Origin: Deferribacteres bacterium
GTDB taxonomy: Bacteria > Chrysiogenota > Deferribacteres > Deferribacterales > Geovibrionaceae
Reading direction: 5' to 3'
Length of the DNA: 64,000 bases
NCBI GenBank assembly: GCA_023395255.1
Contig: JAEWZN010000007.1
Span: 124,001-188,000 of the forward strand
This document shows, one piece after another, positions 8,630 through 17,158 of the stretch. The translations under genes and the position numbers were made by a program. Within the stretch, counting starts at the first letter, position 1; the number at the start of each line of letters is the position of its first letter. The notes under the pieces were generated by a model. It did not search any database and was not told the DNA's origin. It was given only the letters and a program-made list of their open reading frames with translations.

Positions 8630-9415
8630 ATGAAATCAACAGTTATATTACTTACGGCCTTTCTCCTTGCGCTGCCTGTTTATGCCGCGGAAAAAGCGGG
8701 AGAGATAAAGCTGGTCAACGGAAAAGTGGAAGTGCTGAAAGAGCAGCAGGTGGTGGGCAAAGCCGCCAAAGCAGGTGCAGAGTTCCTCACCGATGACCTT
8801 ATCCGCACCAAAAGAAAAAGCTACGCAGAGGTTTCCTTCGTAGACGGCTCCAGCGTTAAGATTTACGAAAGAAGCAGGCTGAAAATCAACGGCATTGAGC
8901 GCAATAAGGAATACAACGCAAATATACAGAAAGGGCGCGTACTCTTCGACATAGCAAAGGCCGAGGATGCCAGCGGCGATTTTAAGGTTAAGACCACAAC
9001 ATCGATCATCGGGGTGAAAGGAACCGGGTTCCGCATTGATGTTCTGCCCGAACTTACAAGGGTTACTGTCAACGAAGGCGTGGTGGAAGTCAGCAGGCTT
9101 GACATGCCCGGACAGACCGTTCTCCTTAACCCCGGTCAGTCAGTCCTTATCAGGCAGGACAGCGAAGAAATGAACGTAACCCGCGACCAGCCTGAGACCG
9201 ACATAGACTATGAGGATGAAACCGACGGATTCACCGACAGAACCGCTCTTTCCGAGACCAGAACGCCTCTGGTTCAGCAGCCTAACCTTTTGCTCAGCAA
9301 CCTGCAGAACGGTACGAGAGACATTGATCAGATTTACGAAAAACCGCAGGACAGAGAAAACCTTGTAAATGCTCTCACAGGAAAAGTCAGAATCCATATA
9401 GATTTTGAAAACTAG
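8630..9415 (+). CDS. FecR-domain periplasmic protein
   Basis: 261 residues with a clear signal peptide (cleavage after PVYAA). Residues ~45-165 are a FecR domain: DDLIRTKRKSYAEVSFVDGS, KGRVLFDIAK, then the conserved TTTSIIGVKGTGFRID and VNEGVVEVS beta-strand motifs. In FecR this domain relays signals between an outer-membrane receptor and an anti-sigma factor; here there is no membrane anchor, so it is more like secreted FecR-domain scaffolds. It follows the TPR/barrel gene by 10 bases and is closed by a strong terminator, forming a two-gene operon. The C-terminal ~90 residues are charged and have no recognised fold. Confidence 0.85.
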   Translation: MKSTVILLTAFLLALPVYAAEKAGEIKLVNGKVEVLKEQQVVGKAAKAGAEFLTDDLIRTKRKSYAEVSFVDGSSVKIYERSRLKINGIERNKEYNANIQKGRVLFDIAKAEDASGDFKVKTTTSIIGVKGTGFRIDVLPELTRVTVNEGVVEVSRLDMPGQTVLLNPGQSVLIRQDSEEMNVTRDQPETDIDYEDETDGFTDRTALSETRTPLVQQPNLLLSNLQNGTRDIDQIYEKPQDRENLVNALTGKVRIHIDFEN

Positions 9416-9430
9416 CATAGGCAGTTCGAG

Positions 9431-9452
9431 GGGGGCATTCAGCCCCCTTTTT
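9431..9452 (+). terminator. Rho-independent terminator of the TPR-barrel/FecR operon
   Basis: GGGGGC (9431-9436), loop ATTCA, GCCCCC (9442-9447), then five T residues. A G6/C5 stem with a T run is a classical intrinsic terminator, 15 bases after the FecR gene stop. Confidence 0.92.
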
Positions 9453-9550
9453 AATTCAGGGTAAAATTCACTGGAACTTTCTCAAACAAATACTAATATT
9501 AAAAACATTAATACCGATATATGCATTATTGCTTATTCGGAAGGGTATTT

Positions 9551-10138
9551 ATGTTTTATGATTACGGCGGAACTCTGGCGCTGATTGCGCTCAGGACTTT
9601 ATTTCTCATAGCCGGGCTGTACGGAATGCTGGCAATGTTTTCCGAGATAATATCACGCGGGATTATCCGGCTGAAAATATCCTCGTATGTATTCTGCGGC
9701 TTTTCCGGCTTTGCCCTGATTAGCGGGTTCATGCCGTTTGAGCCTGATTTCAATTCCCTTGCGTTCGTCCTCTCCGTCAGCCTTGCCTGTCTGGCATATA
9801 CCCATTATTTCGGAGTGCGTATTCCGCACCTCATCGAAACCGCCGCAGACAGGGAACAGTCACTTATTACCACATACATCAATGACTACGCCTCGCCGTT
9901 CATCCCCAAAAAGAAACACCTTGAGCTTAATATACCTTACTGCCGTGTGGAATACGACCGTGCGGAAAGGGTGATAGCAGTGACAGGCAGCGACAGATAC
10001 GATGCCAGAGAGCTTTACCGCTTTGTGGAGGATGCTGTGAGGGGTGAGTACCGTATAATCAGCCGCAGGCCGCCAATGGGGAACGCCAACAGTTTCAGCC
10101 TTATACTTGAACCGAAATCAGAATTACTCCGGAAATAA
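9551..10138 (+). CDS. Unrecognised membrane protein with soluble C-terminal domain
   Basis: 195 residues from ATG 9551, preferred to ATG 9521 because GGAAGGG (9539-9545) precedes it. Three hydrophobic segments lie in the first ~95 residues (ALIALRTLFLIAGLYGML, YVFCGFSGFALISGF, LAFVLSVSLACLAY). A soluble domain of ~100 residues follows, with LNIPYCRVEYDRAERVIAVTG and a mixed alpha/beta appearance. I do not recognise the family. It stands alone between two terminators. Confidence 0.7.
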   Translation: MFYDYGGTLALIALRTLFLIAGLYGMLAMFSEIISRGIIRLKISSYVFCGFSGFALISGFMPFEPDFNSLAFVLSVSLACLAYTHYFGVRIPHLIETAADREQSLITTYINDYASPFIPKKKHLELNIPYCRVEYDRAERVIAVTGSDRYDARELYRFVEDAVRGEYRIISRRPPMGNANSFSLILEPKSELLRK

Positions 10139-10141
10139 AGA

Positions 10142-10170
10142 AGCCCTCCCGCGTTGATTTCAGGAGGGCT
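10142..10170. terminator. Terminator between 9551-10138 gene and fba
   Basis: AGCCCTCC (10142-10149) and GGAGGGCT (10163-10170) form a perfect 8-base stem between two convergent genes. The minus-strand side reads into TTCTTTATTTC, a weak T tract, so it probably serves fba best and may work both ways. Confidence 0.75.
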
Positions 10171-10184
10171 CATTGCTTAGTCCC

Positions 10185-11159
10185 TTACGCTTTGCCGGCT
10201 GAGCCGAGAACGTTAAGGTTTTTATGCTTGTAAAGCTCTATGAGCTCTGTTCTTGCGGGTTTAAGATATTTTCTGGGGTCAAACTCAGTGGGGTGCTTCG
10301 CGAGAGTCTCCCTTATCATTGCAGTAAACGCCAGTCTTCCGTCACTGTCTATGTTGATTTTGCATACTGCGCTTTCGGCGGCTTTTCTGAGCTGTTCCTC
10401 AGGGATTCCCACCGCACCGTCCAGCTTGCCGCCGTAGTTGTTTATTATCTCCACATATTTAGGCACAACGGAAGAAGCGCCGTGAAGAACTATAGGGAAT
10501 CCGGGAAGGCGTTTTTCACACTCCTCAAGTATGTCAAAACGGAGAGGGGGCACGGATTCGCCGGGTTTGACCTTGAACTTGTAGGCTCCGTGTGAGGTTC
10601 CTATGGATATGGCGAGGGAGTCAACGCCTGTTCTCTTAACAAACTCTTCCACCTCGTCAGGGTTGGTGTAGTGCGATTTTTCAGAGGAGACATCATCCTC
10701 AATACCTGCCAGAACGCCAAGCTCGCCTTCAACGGTTACATCAAACTGGTGCGCATATTCCACAACCTTTTTTGTAACGGCTATGTTCTCCTCAAAGGAG
10801 TGGTGGCTGCCGTCTATCATTACTGATGAAAAACCGAAATCCACGCAGTCCTTGCACGTTTCAAAGGTGTCGCCGTGGTCAAGGTGAAGGGCGATGGGTA
10901 TTTCGCAGCCCATCTCCTTGGCGAGGGCTGTTGCACCCATGGCCATATAGCGGAGCATGGTGGCGTTCGCGTATTCCCTTGCTCCTTTGGAAACCTGAAG
11001 TATCAGGGGTGATTTGGTCTGCACGCAGGCGGTGACAATCGCCTGAAGCTGCTCAAGGTTGTTGAAGTTGTAGGCGGGCACCGCGTATTTGCCGTCCATA
11101 GCTTTTTTGAACATTTCCCTTGTGTTCACAAGGCCTAATTCTCTGTAAGAAACAGCCAT
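10185..11159 (-). CDS. fba: Class II fructose-1,6-bisphosphate aldolase
   Basis: 324 residues. This zinc enzyme cleaves fructose-1,6-bisphosphate to dihydroxyacetone phosphate and glyceraldehyde-3-phosphate in glycolysis and gluconeogenesis. Zinc-ligand and active-site motifs are present: LHLDHGDTFE (~residues 91-100), GFSSVMIDGSHHSFEENI, VEGELGVLAG and VLHGASSV. The N-terminus AVSYRELGLVNTREMF and the length match the long class II form of anaerobes. Start ATG 11159 follows GGAGG on the minus strand (~11168). It is monocistronic, with the terminator at 10142-10170. Confidence 0.96.
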   Translation of the reverse strand: MAVSYRELGLVNTREMFKKAMDGKYAVPAYNFNNLEQLQAIVTACVQTKSPLILQVSKGAREYANATMLRYMAMGATALAKEMGCEIPIALHLDHGDTFETCKDCVDFGFSSVMIDGSHHSFEENIAVTKKVVEYAHQFDVTVEGELGVLAGIEDDVSSEKSHYTNPDEVEEFVKRTGVDSLAISIGTSHGAYKFKVKPGESVPPLRFDILEECEKRLPGFPIVLHGASSVVPKYVEIINNYGGKLDGAVGIPEEQLRKAAESAVCKINIDSDGRLAFTAMIRETLAKHPTEFDPRKYLKPARTELIELYKHKNLNVLGSAGKA

Positions 11160-11244
11160 TTATAAAACCTCCGTTACATTATATCTGTTAAGAAAACCGC
11201 CAATCAACTATCCCCTTCAGGCGGACTTCCTCGTGGCCGGTGTG

Positions 11245-11787
11245 TTAAAGGAACATGCTGAGGCTCATGCGGATTTCGTCCATTTTGAGCCTTATGCCGT
11301 CCCTTGAGTCTGCGGCGCAGTTAGGTATAACCATGCCGTAAAACCTGAGCCCGTAATGGGAGAACACCTTCTTTGCCCATTCCACGGCGGGCTCGCCGTG
11401 ACCGCGGTTCCCCGCGCCCTGAACAAATATGAAAAACAGTTTCTGCTCCGGGCGGAACTGCGGAACTCCCGCCCTTTTCTTGAGGCAGACCCATCTGTCT
11501 ATGAAGGTTTTGCAGATGCCTGAGACAGCCGCATAATAATTAGGAGAGGAGAGAATGATAAGATCAGCCTCAAGGAGCTTGGGCAGAACGGCTTTGAGGT
11601 CATCATCGGTTTCGCAGATTCCTTCGCCTGTGCGGCAGTTTTCGCAGCCGCCGCAGTTGGAAAATTTAAGTTCCCTCAGGGTAATTACTTCACAGTCCTC
11701 ACCACTGTACTTTTCAGCAAGCTGTTCTGAAAGCCACGCACAGTTCCCGCCTGAGCGGGGGCTTCCGTTTATTATCAAAACTTTCAT
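11245..11787 (-). CDS. Iron-sulfur flavoprotein-like NAD(P)H:FMN oxidoreductase
   Basis: 180 residues from ATG 11787 (GGAGA on the minus strand, 7 bases upstream); an in-frame ATG at 11805 lacks this support. The flavodoxin-like fold starts with KVLIINGSPRSGGN, the FMN phosphate loop. NCGGCENCRTGEGIC (~residues 42-56) is a compact CX2CX2CX6C motif as in iron-sulfur flavoproteins that carry a 4Fe-4S cluster next to FMN. SSPNYYAAVSG is a second FMN contact. The electron partner is unknown. It is transcribed alone. Confidence 0.85.
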   Translation of the reverse strand: MKVLIINGSPRSGGNCAWLSEQLAEKYSGEDCEVITLRELKFSNCGGCENCRTGEGICETDDDLKAVLPKLLEADLIILSSPNYYAAVSGICKTFIDRWVCLKKRAGVPQFRPEQKLFFIFVQGAGNRGHGEPAVEWAKKVFSHYGLRFYGMVIPNCAADSRDGIRLKMDEIRMSLSMFL

Positions 11788-11893
11788 TATGTTCTCCAAG
11801 TTCATATTATCCGTTTTAGGCTGAACTCTGCAACATCTTTTAACAGCAAATAATCACCTTGACGAAGAGGCGCTGTAAAAGGATAATTCGTTT

Positions 11894-13693
11894 ATGAAAG
11901 ATATGCTTAAAAAAGTAGAAGAACTCGGCATAAAAGTGATAAATCCATCGGAAAACGGTGATTTCACCTTTGACGGCAAAAAATACGATATGCCCGCAGA
12001 AACCGTCACCGTCTGGCTTGAAACAGTGTTTGCGGATAACGCAGGCCTTGTGGGTCTCACCTGCGGTGATTTCAGAGCCGTACTGCTTAAGGGTGTTTAT
12101 AAGGACTTTGTAAGGCTCATAGAAGGCGAGCCGAACATAGAGCCCGCCCGAATGGTAAAGCTGGCTGAAACTGCTGTTAATGTTGAAAAGGGGCTTGAGA
12201 TCCCGGTTCGCCTCGGTGTTTTTTATTCAGGTGACGATCAGCGCTTTGTTTTCAGCGCTGAGGAGATAAAACCGGCGGATAAGCACCTGTACGACAGGCG
12301 GATTCCGCAGGTTCCCGCTGCTTTGTCCTCTGTGGAGTACACACTTTCCCAGCATGAAGGCGTATCGGAAAAAACCCTTTACGGACGCGGCATGACGGGC
12401 GGATATTTTCCCGAAACACTTTCCCCCTTTGCCCTTTCGCTGGCGAAGACTGTTCCCGATCTCTTTAACCCGCTGATGATAAGCGTTAATGTTAAAACCG
12501 CAAGTCCGTCCCTCGCGTGTATATGCGGCAAACCGTTTATCAACACTTCAAACATCGAAAATATCTGCACCACGGCAGGTACAACTCAGGATTATTATCT
12601 GCTTAATTATGCTCCGTGGATTTATGTTAAGAACACCCGATCTTCCTTTAAGCAGCCTAATCTGAAAATTTTTGCCATTAATGATGAAGAGATAAAAGAG
12701 GGCATTGAGGATATAAAGTCAAAAGAGATCAACAGGGAGCTCCTTTTCTCTGACGATTTTACTGAATTTTTAGCTCTCTGCGCCATGACAATGCAGCTCG
12801 TCCAGATGAAAACATGGGAGAGCCTCACGGAAGGCTTCTCCATGCTCAAGGACTTTGAAACTCTGCTGCGGTTTGCCTACCTCACGCGGGATAAATCGCT
12901 CATTGACTACCCGCTTGAGATGCCTCCATTTCTTGATCCGCTTTATCCGCCCATGAAAGCGGAGATAAACCGGAGCTTCAAATCAGCGGATTTTGACTCC
13001 CTGTTTGCCGCTCTGCCCGCTGCGAAGCGTTTTCTGCTGAGTAAGGACAAGCTCCGCAGAACAGTGCAGACTCTGCATACATGCCTTGATCTCAGGGACA
13101 GCCTGACAGAGGCACTTTTCAGTGTTTCAACCAGCCTGCACAGCCTTGTTCTTTCCTTCGGCAGTGAAATGGTTGACGGAAGGCTGATCAAAAACCCCAT
13201 GGATGCGTTCGCCTTTGATCTCACAGATCTGAAAAATTTCTACAATGATGAATATTACGGAAACATACCCGTCACCCTCTGGTTCAAGAAGTGGCAGGGT
13301 GAACGCAGTGCTGCTCAGTTTGTACCTTACGACATTTACGAGAAAGACATAGCGGACACTGCCTCCATAGTGAAAAAAATGCTTGCCAGAAAGCAGACTG
13401 AGATTGCCTGCCTGTCATTCGGCCATAATGACTATGAGGGCGTTGGTTATGCCCCGGTGCGCCTTGATGACAGGCTCACGGATATTGCCCTTGTGCGCAA
13501 TTTTCCCCCCGCTCTGCTCCCCATGCTGGACGGATGCCGCGCTGTGGTCACAGACACCGCGCCGCTCTTCTCATACCTCACCGAGTACTGCATACGCACT
13601 GAAACACCGCTCTATGCCGGAGTCCGCTTTGCGGGGCTTTACAGCGGCAGAAGAATAAAACTGCACGGAGATAAAATAGAAATAAAGGATTAG
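11894..13693 (+). CDS. Degenerate PEP-utilising-enzyme-like protein
   Basis: 599 residues, no signal peptide. I first took this as unknown, but three stretches match the order seen in PEP synthase/rifampin phosphotransferase C-terminal halves: TGGYFPETLSPFALSL (~175-190; compare GEVLPGPLTPLTWSL), the helical LRRTVQTLHTCLDLR...GRLIKNPMDAFAFDLTDL (~385-440; compare lG..L..G.i..p.Di.fLt..El), and a swivelling-domain-like C-terminus with VVTDTAPLFSYLTEY (552-566). Where active enzymes have the phosphorylated histidine in TD-x-GG-x-x-SH, this protein has SY (Tyr561). No ATP-grasp domain is visible. It is probably catalytically dead or changed in function. It is followed 8 bases later by an ADP-ribosylglycohydrolase gene. 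Confidence 0.5.
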   Translation: MKDMLKKVEELGIKVINPSENGDFTFDGKKYDMPAETVTVWLETVFADNAGLVGLTCGDFRAVLLKGVYKDFVRLIEGEPNIEPARMVKLAETAVNVEKGLEIPVRLGVFYSGDDQRFVFSAEEIKPADKHLYDRRIPQVPAALSSVEYTLSQHEGVSEKTLYGRGMTGGYFPETLSPFALSLAKTVPDLFNPLMISVNVKTASPSLACICGKPFINTSNIENICTTAGTTQDYYLLNYAPWIYVKNTRSSFKQPNLKIFAINDEEIKEGIEDIKSKEINRELLFSDDFTEFLALCAMTMQLVQMKTWESLTEGFSMLKDFETLLRFAYLTRDKSLIDYPLEMPPFLDPLYPPMKAEINRSFKSADFDSLFAALPAAKRFLLSKDKLRRTVQTLHTCLDLRDSLTEALFSVSTSLHSLVLSFGSEMVDGRLIKNPMDAFAFDLTDLKNFYNDEYYGNIPVTLWFKKWQGERSAAQFVPYDIYEKDIADTASIVKKMLARKQTEIACLSFGHNDYEGVGYAPVRLDDRLTDIALVRNFPPALLPMLDGCRAVVTDTAPLFSYLTEYCIRTETPLYAGVRFAGLYSGRRIKLHGDKIEIKD

Positions 13694-13701
13694 GACTGCC
13701 T

Positions 13702-14661
13702 ATGGAAGAAAACTTCGAAAACGTTTCGGACTGTCTGCACTCACCTAAGACCCTGCATGCGCTCAGGGAAACCGAAGATGACTTCAAAGACCGCATCAAA
13801 GGGATGATAGCGGGCAATATCATAGGCGACATGCTCGGACTCACCCAGATGTCAGGCCCCGGAATGCTCCTGCCTGTGCGCCCTGTTCAGCTTAAAGGAA
13901 AGTACCAGAAGGAGATAACAGGCGGCGGCTTATACGGACTGCCCGCAGGAAGCTGGACGGATGACACCTCCATGCTGACTGCCCTCGCGGAAAGCCTCCT
14001 TGAGAAAGGGTGTGTCAGCCCGGAAAACGAACGCAGACACTACATGAAATGGTTCACAGAAGGCGAGTACACTCCCGCCGGTGAAGCATTTGACATAGGG
14101 CGCACCACGCGGGAAGCCCTCACCACCGGCATTGCCCCCTCTGACCGGGAATCAAACGGAAACGGCGCGCTGATGCGCTCCTCAGTCATAACCGCTTGGT
14201 ATATCAACTCCACTGACAAAAACCTCATTGATGCCTCCGGGCTCTCCTGCTCAGTCACACACGCCCACCCCATCGCCAAATTCACAAACGTTATCTATAA
14301 CCTGCTTCTCAAGAAACTTATCACAGGCTTTGAACCGGAACAGGCAGTGATGATGCTGCGGGATGAGTTTGAAGGCCTTATGGACGACCTGAAAGATATT
14401 TTTCTTGAGCCTGAAGTCTACCAGACAACCCCTTACTGCGTAACCACACTTGAGACTGCCGTCTGGCTGAATATGGAGTCGGCCTCGTTTGAAGAGGCGC
14501 TTCTGAAAGCTGTGAACATAGGGGGCGATGCGGACACCATAGGAGCTGTAACAGGCGCTCTGGCAGGTGCAATTTACGGAAGCGGGGCAATACCCGGAAG
14601 ATGGATGCGCCATGCTGAAAATGTCATGGGCAGATATGAAGGGCTGAAAGCCTTTTTATAG
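13702..14661 (+). CDS. ADP-ribosylglycohydrolase family protein (ARH/DraG-like)
   Basis: 319 residues. The family removes ADP-ribose from modified proteins or hydrolyses related ADP-ribosyl compounds, using two Mg2+ ions. The metal-binding motifs are intact: GMIAGNIIGDMLGL (~34-47), WTDDTSM (~87-93), NGNGALMRSSV (~152-162) and NIGGDADTIGAVTGALAGA (~273-291). It is translationally close to the upstream gene (8-base gap, AGGA ribosome site), indicating an operon. No matching ADP-ribosyltransferase or dinitrogenase gene is nearby, so the substrate is unknown. It converges on the next gene with a 10-base gap and no visible terminator. Confidence 0.92.
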   Translation: MEENFENVSDCLHSPKTLHALRETEDDFKDRIKGMIAGNIIGDMLGLTQMSGPGMLLPVRPVQLKGKYQKEITGGGLYGLPAGSWTDDTSMLTALAESLLEKGCVSPENERRHYMKWFTEGEYTPAGEAFDIGRTTREALTTGIAPSDRESNGNGALMRSSVITAWYINSTDKNLIDASGLSCSVTHAHPIAKFTNVIYNLLLKKLITGFEPEQAVMMLRDEFEGLMDDLKDIFLEPEVYQTTPYCVTTLETAVWLNMESASFEEALLKAVNIGGDADTIGAVTGALAGAIYGSGAIPGRWMRHAENVMGRYEGLKAFL

Positions 14662-14671
14662 ACCGCCAGCC

Positions 14672-15130
14672 TTACTCTGCGTTGCTTTTCCCTGAGAGTG
14701 AAACCAGGTTGAGCTTCACGGTGAGAACGGTTCTGGTCATGTTCTCGGTAAACTCTGCATCGGGCATACCGTAGTGGCTCATTATTATACGGAGCGCCTT
14801 GCGCTTTTCCGCGTGGCTTTCCTGAATAACCGCCTCTGCCTCGCCGCACACTGACGTAAACTTCGTTGTCCATCTGCATGCGGTTTCAGCTTTGACCAGC
14901 TCATTTTTCAGAATCAGCTGAAAGAAAACCTTTGGGTTTTTCCTGAGTAAATCTATTTTGCGCCCCTCTGACGTGCAGTGGAAATAAAGCGCGTCATCTT
15001 CATAACCGTAATTCACGGTTACAAGGTAAGGGTAGGGGGCATCAGCCAGAGCAAGGTGAATCACTTCACCCTGCTTCAGCAGATTTTCCAATAATTTATA
15101 ATCTTTTATCTCTCTTTCAGACCTTCGCAT
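14672..15130 (-). CDS. Pyridoxamine 5'-phosphate oxidase-like flavin protein (Nim-like)
   Basis: 152 residues. A split-barrel FMN-binding protein of the pyridoxamine-5'-phosphate-oxidase superfamily. The N-terminus MRRSEREIKDYKLLENLLKQ, PYLVTVNYGYEDDALYFHCTSEGRKIDLLRKNPKVFFQL and the CRWTTKFTSVCGEAEAV stretch match the NimA-like subgroup, whose members include 5-nitroimidazole-resistance reductases and many proteins of unknown substrate. It overlaps the upstream DUF134 gene by 14 bases, so the two are translated together. Confidence 0.88.
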   Translation of the reverse strand: MRRSEREIKDYKLLENLLKQGEVIHLALADAPYPYLVTVNYGYEDDALYFHCTSEGRKIDLLRKNPKVFFQLILKNELVKAETACRWTTKFTSVCGEAEAVIQESHAEKRKALRIIMSHYGMPDAEFTENMTRTVLTVKLNLVSLSGKSNAE

Positions 15131-15536
15131 CCGTAAGCTCTGTCTCCTCTTCTGCGCACCCTGTGATTATGCCGCATGAGCGCTTTCTGCGTTCCATGCG
15201 TTTTTCAGGCATGTTTTCCTTGCATTTCACGCATGCCCTGTCAGGATCGAATTCAATGTTTCCGCCGTCAATAACAAGCTGGTTTCCGTTCACAAGAAAT
15301 CCCGCTACCTTCACTCTGGCTTTTTCAACAAGCCTGCTGAAAGTGGGGCGTGAAACGTTCATAAGCACGGCGGCTTCCTCGTGGGAGAGTCCTTCATAAT
15401 CCGCGAGCCTGATTGCTTCAAACTCGTCAAGTGTGATCCCTACAGTTTTCAGCTTCTTGGCCGGAACTCCCCTCGGTTTGAAATGACAAATTTCCGGCAC
15501 AACACCTATGGTGCGGGGTTTTAATGGTCTGGGCAT
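15117..15536 (-). CDS. DUF134 family DNA-binding protein
   Basis: 139 residues. The N-terminal ~95 residues match DUF134, a sigma-70 region-4-like HTH family: MPRPLKPRTIGVVP, ITLDEFEAIRLADYEGLSHEEAAVLMNVSRPTFSRLVEKAR. The C-terminus adds a cysteine cluster (CVKCKENM...SCGIITGC) that could bind metal or an iron-sulfur cluster. The organisation suggests a regulator that senses metal or redox state (inference). It is the first gene of a two-gene unit with the Nim-like flavin protein. Confidence 0.88.
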   Translation of the reverse strand: MPRPLKPRTIGVVPEICHFKPRGVPAKKLKTVGITLDEFEAIRLADYEGLSHEEAAVLMNVSRPTFSRLVEKARVKVAGFLVNGNQLVIDGGNIEFDPDRACVKCKENMPEKRMERRKRSCGIITGCAEEETELTDAKV

Positions 15537-15852
15537 AGTACACGTCCTCCAATGAAAAAACTAACGATGATTGCACAAATTAAAAAACGTAATAGCTGTT
15601 ATTACTACCGTTTCGGTATGTAAAATCATCATTTAGCGCATTTGTCAACAATTAAATAATTAGCTTCGTAACAAGGAGACGCTTTTATATTTAACTACGA
15701 ACAACATACAGCCCAAAATATTTTTAAAAATGGCTCAGATGTCTGACCATTTACATTTACTTATGCTTTACACTGGTGCGATTCATTCAACTATCAGTTT
15801 AAAACAAGCTGAACACCGGTTTTATATCAGGCATCAAAACCTGTCAACAAAG
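15537..15852. promoter_or_regulatory. AT-rich intergenic region with small palindromes
   Basis: No credible gene. It presumably holds the promoter of the minus-strand DUF134 unit. Visible palindromes near that start: GTAATA-N5-TATTAC around 15589-15605, and TACCG-TTT-CGGTA just after it (about 15607-15619). These are possible operator half-sites. A stranded AACAAGGAGA at about 15670 looks like a ribosome site with no gene behind it. The right half shows nothing recognisable. Confidence 0.4.
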
Positions 15853-16476
15853 TTACTCAAACCTTGCAAACCTCTCTGGCGAAAACCTCATCTTCCTGTC
15901 CGGCAGCGATGCTCCATCCTTAAACCTTCCCACAGCGATGAGCATGGGAACAACTTTCCCGGCGTTTATGCCGAAGGCTTCCTTTATCTTCGCCTCATCG
16001 AATCCGTCCATAGGATGAGTGACATAGCCGTTTCCTTCCGCTGCCAGCATAAAGTTCATGGCAAAAAGCCCGGCATTCTTCGCAGCAAAAATCTTCCTTC
16101 GCTCACTCTCAGGCAGGCCGTAGAAACCACCTGCGGTCTTCTTAACCCCTTCGGCTGCTTTCTCATCTGCGTAACCCTTTTCCACAAGGTCACGCGCCAC
16201 ATCGTCCAGGTTCTCCTCCACTGAGTCTGTATTGCCGATAATTATCAGCACTGCGGAGGCCTCCTCGACTTTGGGCTGGTTAAAAGCACACTCACGCAGA
16301 ACTTTTTTGCGTTCCGGCGAACGTACAACCACAACCTCCCACGGCTGTATGTTGTAAGAAGACGGAGCAAGAGCGGCAAGCTCAAGGAGCTCAACAATCT
16401 CTTTATCCTGCATTTTGAAGGAGGGATCGAAAAAATTGACTGATCTGCGGGTAATAATGGTCTGAATGGCTTCCAT
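15853..16476 (-). CDS. Nitroreductase family protein
   Basis: 207 residues. An FMN-dependent NAD(P)H oxidoreductase of the nitroreductase fold. The N-terminus ETIITRRSVNFF-type (IQTIITRRSVNFFDPSF) and LAALAPSSYNIQPWEVVVV are the FMN-binding signatures; SRR-like phosphate contacts and the C-terminal GYVTHPMDGFDEAKIKEAFGI (split here by a few residues) match NfsB/NfnB-type enzymes. The natural substrate cannot be told. It lies 61 bases after rlmE on the same strand and may be the last gene of that unit. Confidence 0.9.
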   Translation of the reverse strand: MEAIQTIITRRSVNFFDPSFKMQDKEIVELLELAALAPSSYNIQPWEVVVVRSPERKKVLRECAFNQPKVEEASAVLIIIGNTDSVEENLDDVARDLVEKGYADEKAAEGVKKTAGGFYGLPESERRKIFAAKNAGLFAMNFMLAAEGNGYVTHPMDGFDEAKIKEAFGINAGKVVPMLIAVGRFKDGASLPDRKMRFSPERFARFE

Positions 16477-16537
16477 GTTTCACCTCGTCATGGAGTATTA
16501 TACCATTCTGATCCTATTCAGGTGCGTAAAGTTCGCT

Positions 16538-17131
16538 CTATTCTTTTTCTCCGGTGTAGCCCTTGCACACAACATATATCTCAAATGAGTTCTTTCTGGT
16601 TGCCTCCGGCCTTATCACCTTCACCATGCTGAAAAATTTGCGGACATCCTTCAAGAGCTCCTGAGTGTCCTCACCTTCAAAAAGCTTGAAGCAGAAGTTG
16701 CCGTTTTTCCTAAGCACTTTCTTTGTGAATGCAAAAATTATCTTCACAAGCTCACAGCTGTTCACATGGTCAAGCAGCTTCGCTCCGGAAGTGTTGGGAG
16801 CAGCGTCAGAAAGCACTGTGTCAAACTCAGGGCATATGGAAAGCACCCTGAGCAGAACCTCGTTATCCGTAAGATCGCCTAAAACAAAGTGGAAGTTCGG
16901 ATGTCCCATCCCCTCAACCTGAATGAGATCCACGCCTACCACAGGCTGTTTCTTCACTGTTTCCAGCACAACCTGACTCCAGCCGCCGGGAGCACACCCC
17001 GCGTCCAGAATGCGGCTGTTGGGATTGTAGAGCGCGTACTTCTTATTGAGCTCCATAAGCTTGTACGCCGCGCGGGATTTGTAGCCTTCTTTCTTTGCTT
17101 TCCTATAGAAAGCGTCTTTTCTGTCATACAT
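16538..17131 (-). CDS. rlmE: 23S rRNA (uridine-2'-O)-methyltransferase
   Basis: 197 residues. RlmE (FtsJ/RrmJ) methylates the 2'-OH of U2552 in the ribosomal A-loop using SAM. It starts with YRKAKKEGYKSRAAYKL, holding the first catalytic lysine, then the SAM site LDAGCAPGGWSQVV (~42-55), LSDAAPN with the catalytic aspartate, and NFCFKLFEGED with the second lysine. Length and motif order are standard. It sits 27 bases after the RNase G/E gene, linking two RNA-processing functions in one operon. Confidence 0.96.
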   Translation of the reverse strand: MYDRKDAFYRKAKKEGYKSRAAYKLMELNKKYALYNPNSRILDAGCAPGGWSQVVLETVKKQPVVGVDLIQVEGMGHPNFHFVLGDLTDNEVLLRVLSICPEFDTVLSDAAPNTSGAKLLDHVNSCELVKIIFAFTKKVLRKNGNFCFKLFEGEDTQELLKDVRKFFSMVKVIRPEATRKNSFEIYVVCKGYTGEKE

Positions 17132-17158
17132 TTATAAATTCTCCTGCTCTCAGGCAGT

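Noticed and set aside
15660..15700. Start of a small gene after AACAAGGAGA
   Set aside because: No start codon at a fitting distance opens a frame of useful length.
15730..16224. Plus-strand open frame of 164 codons
   Set aside because: It overlaps the nitroreductase gene on the other strand, lacks a ribosome site and has no recognisable motif.
16474..16485. Fifth parS site near the nitroreductase start
   Set aside because: Only a half-site (ATGTTTCACCTC); the second half does not match.
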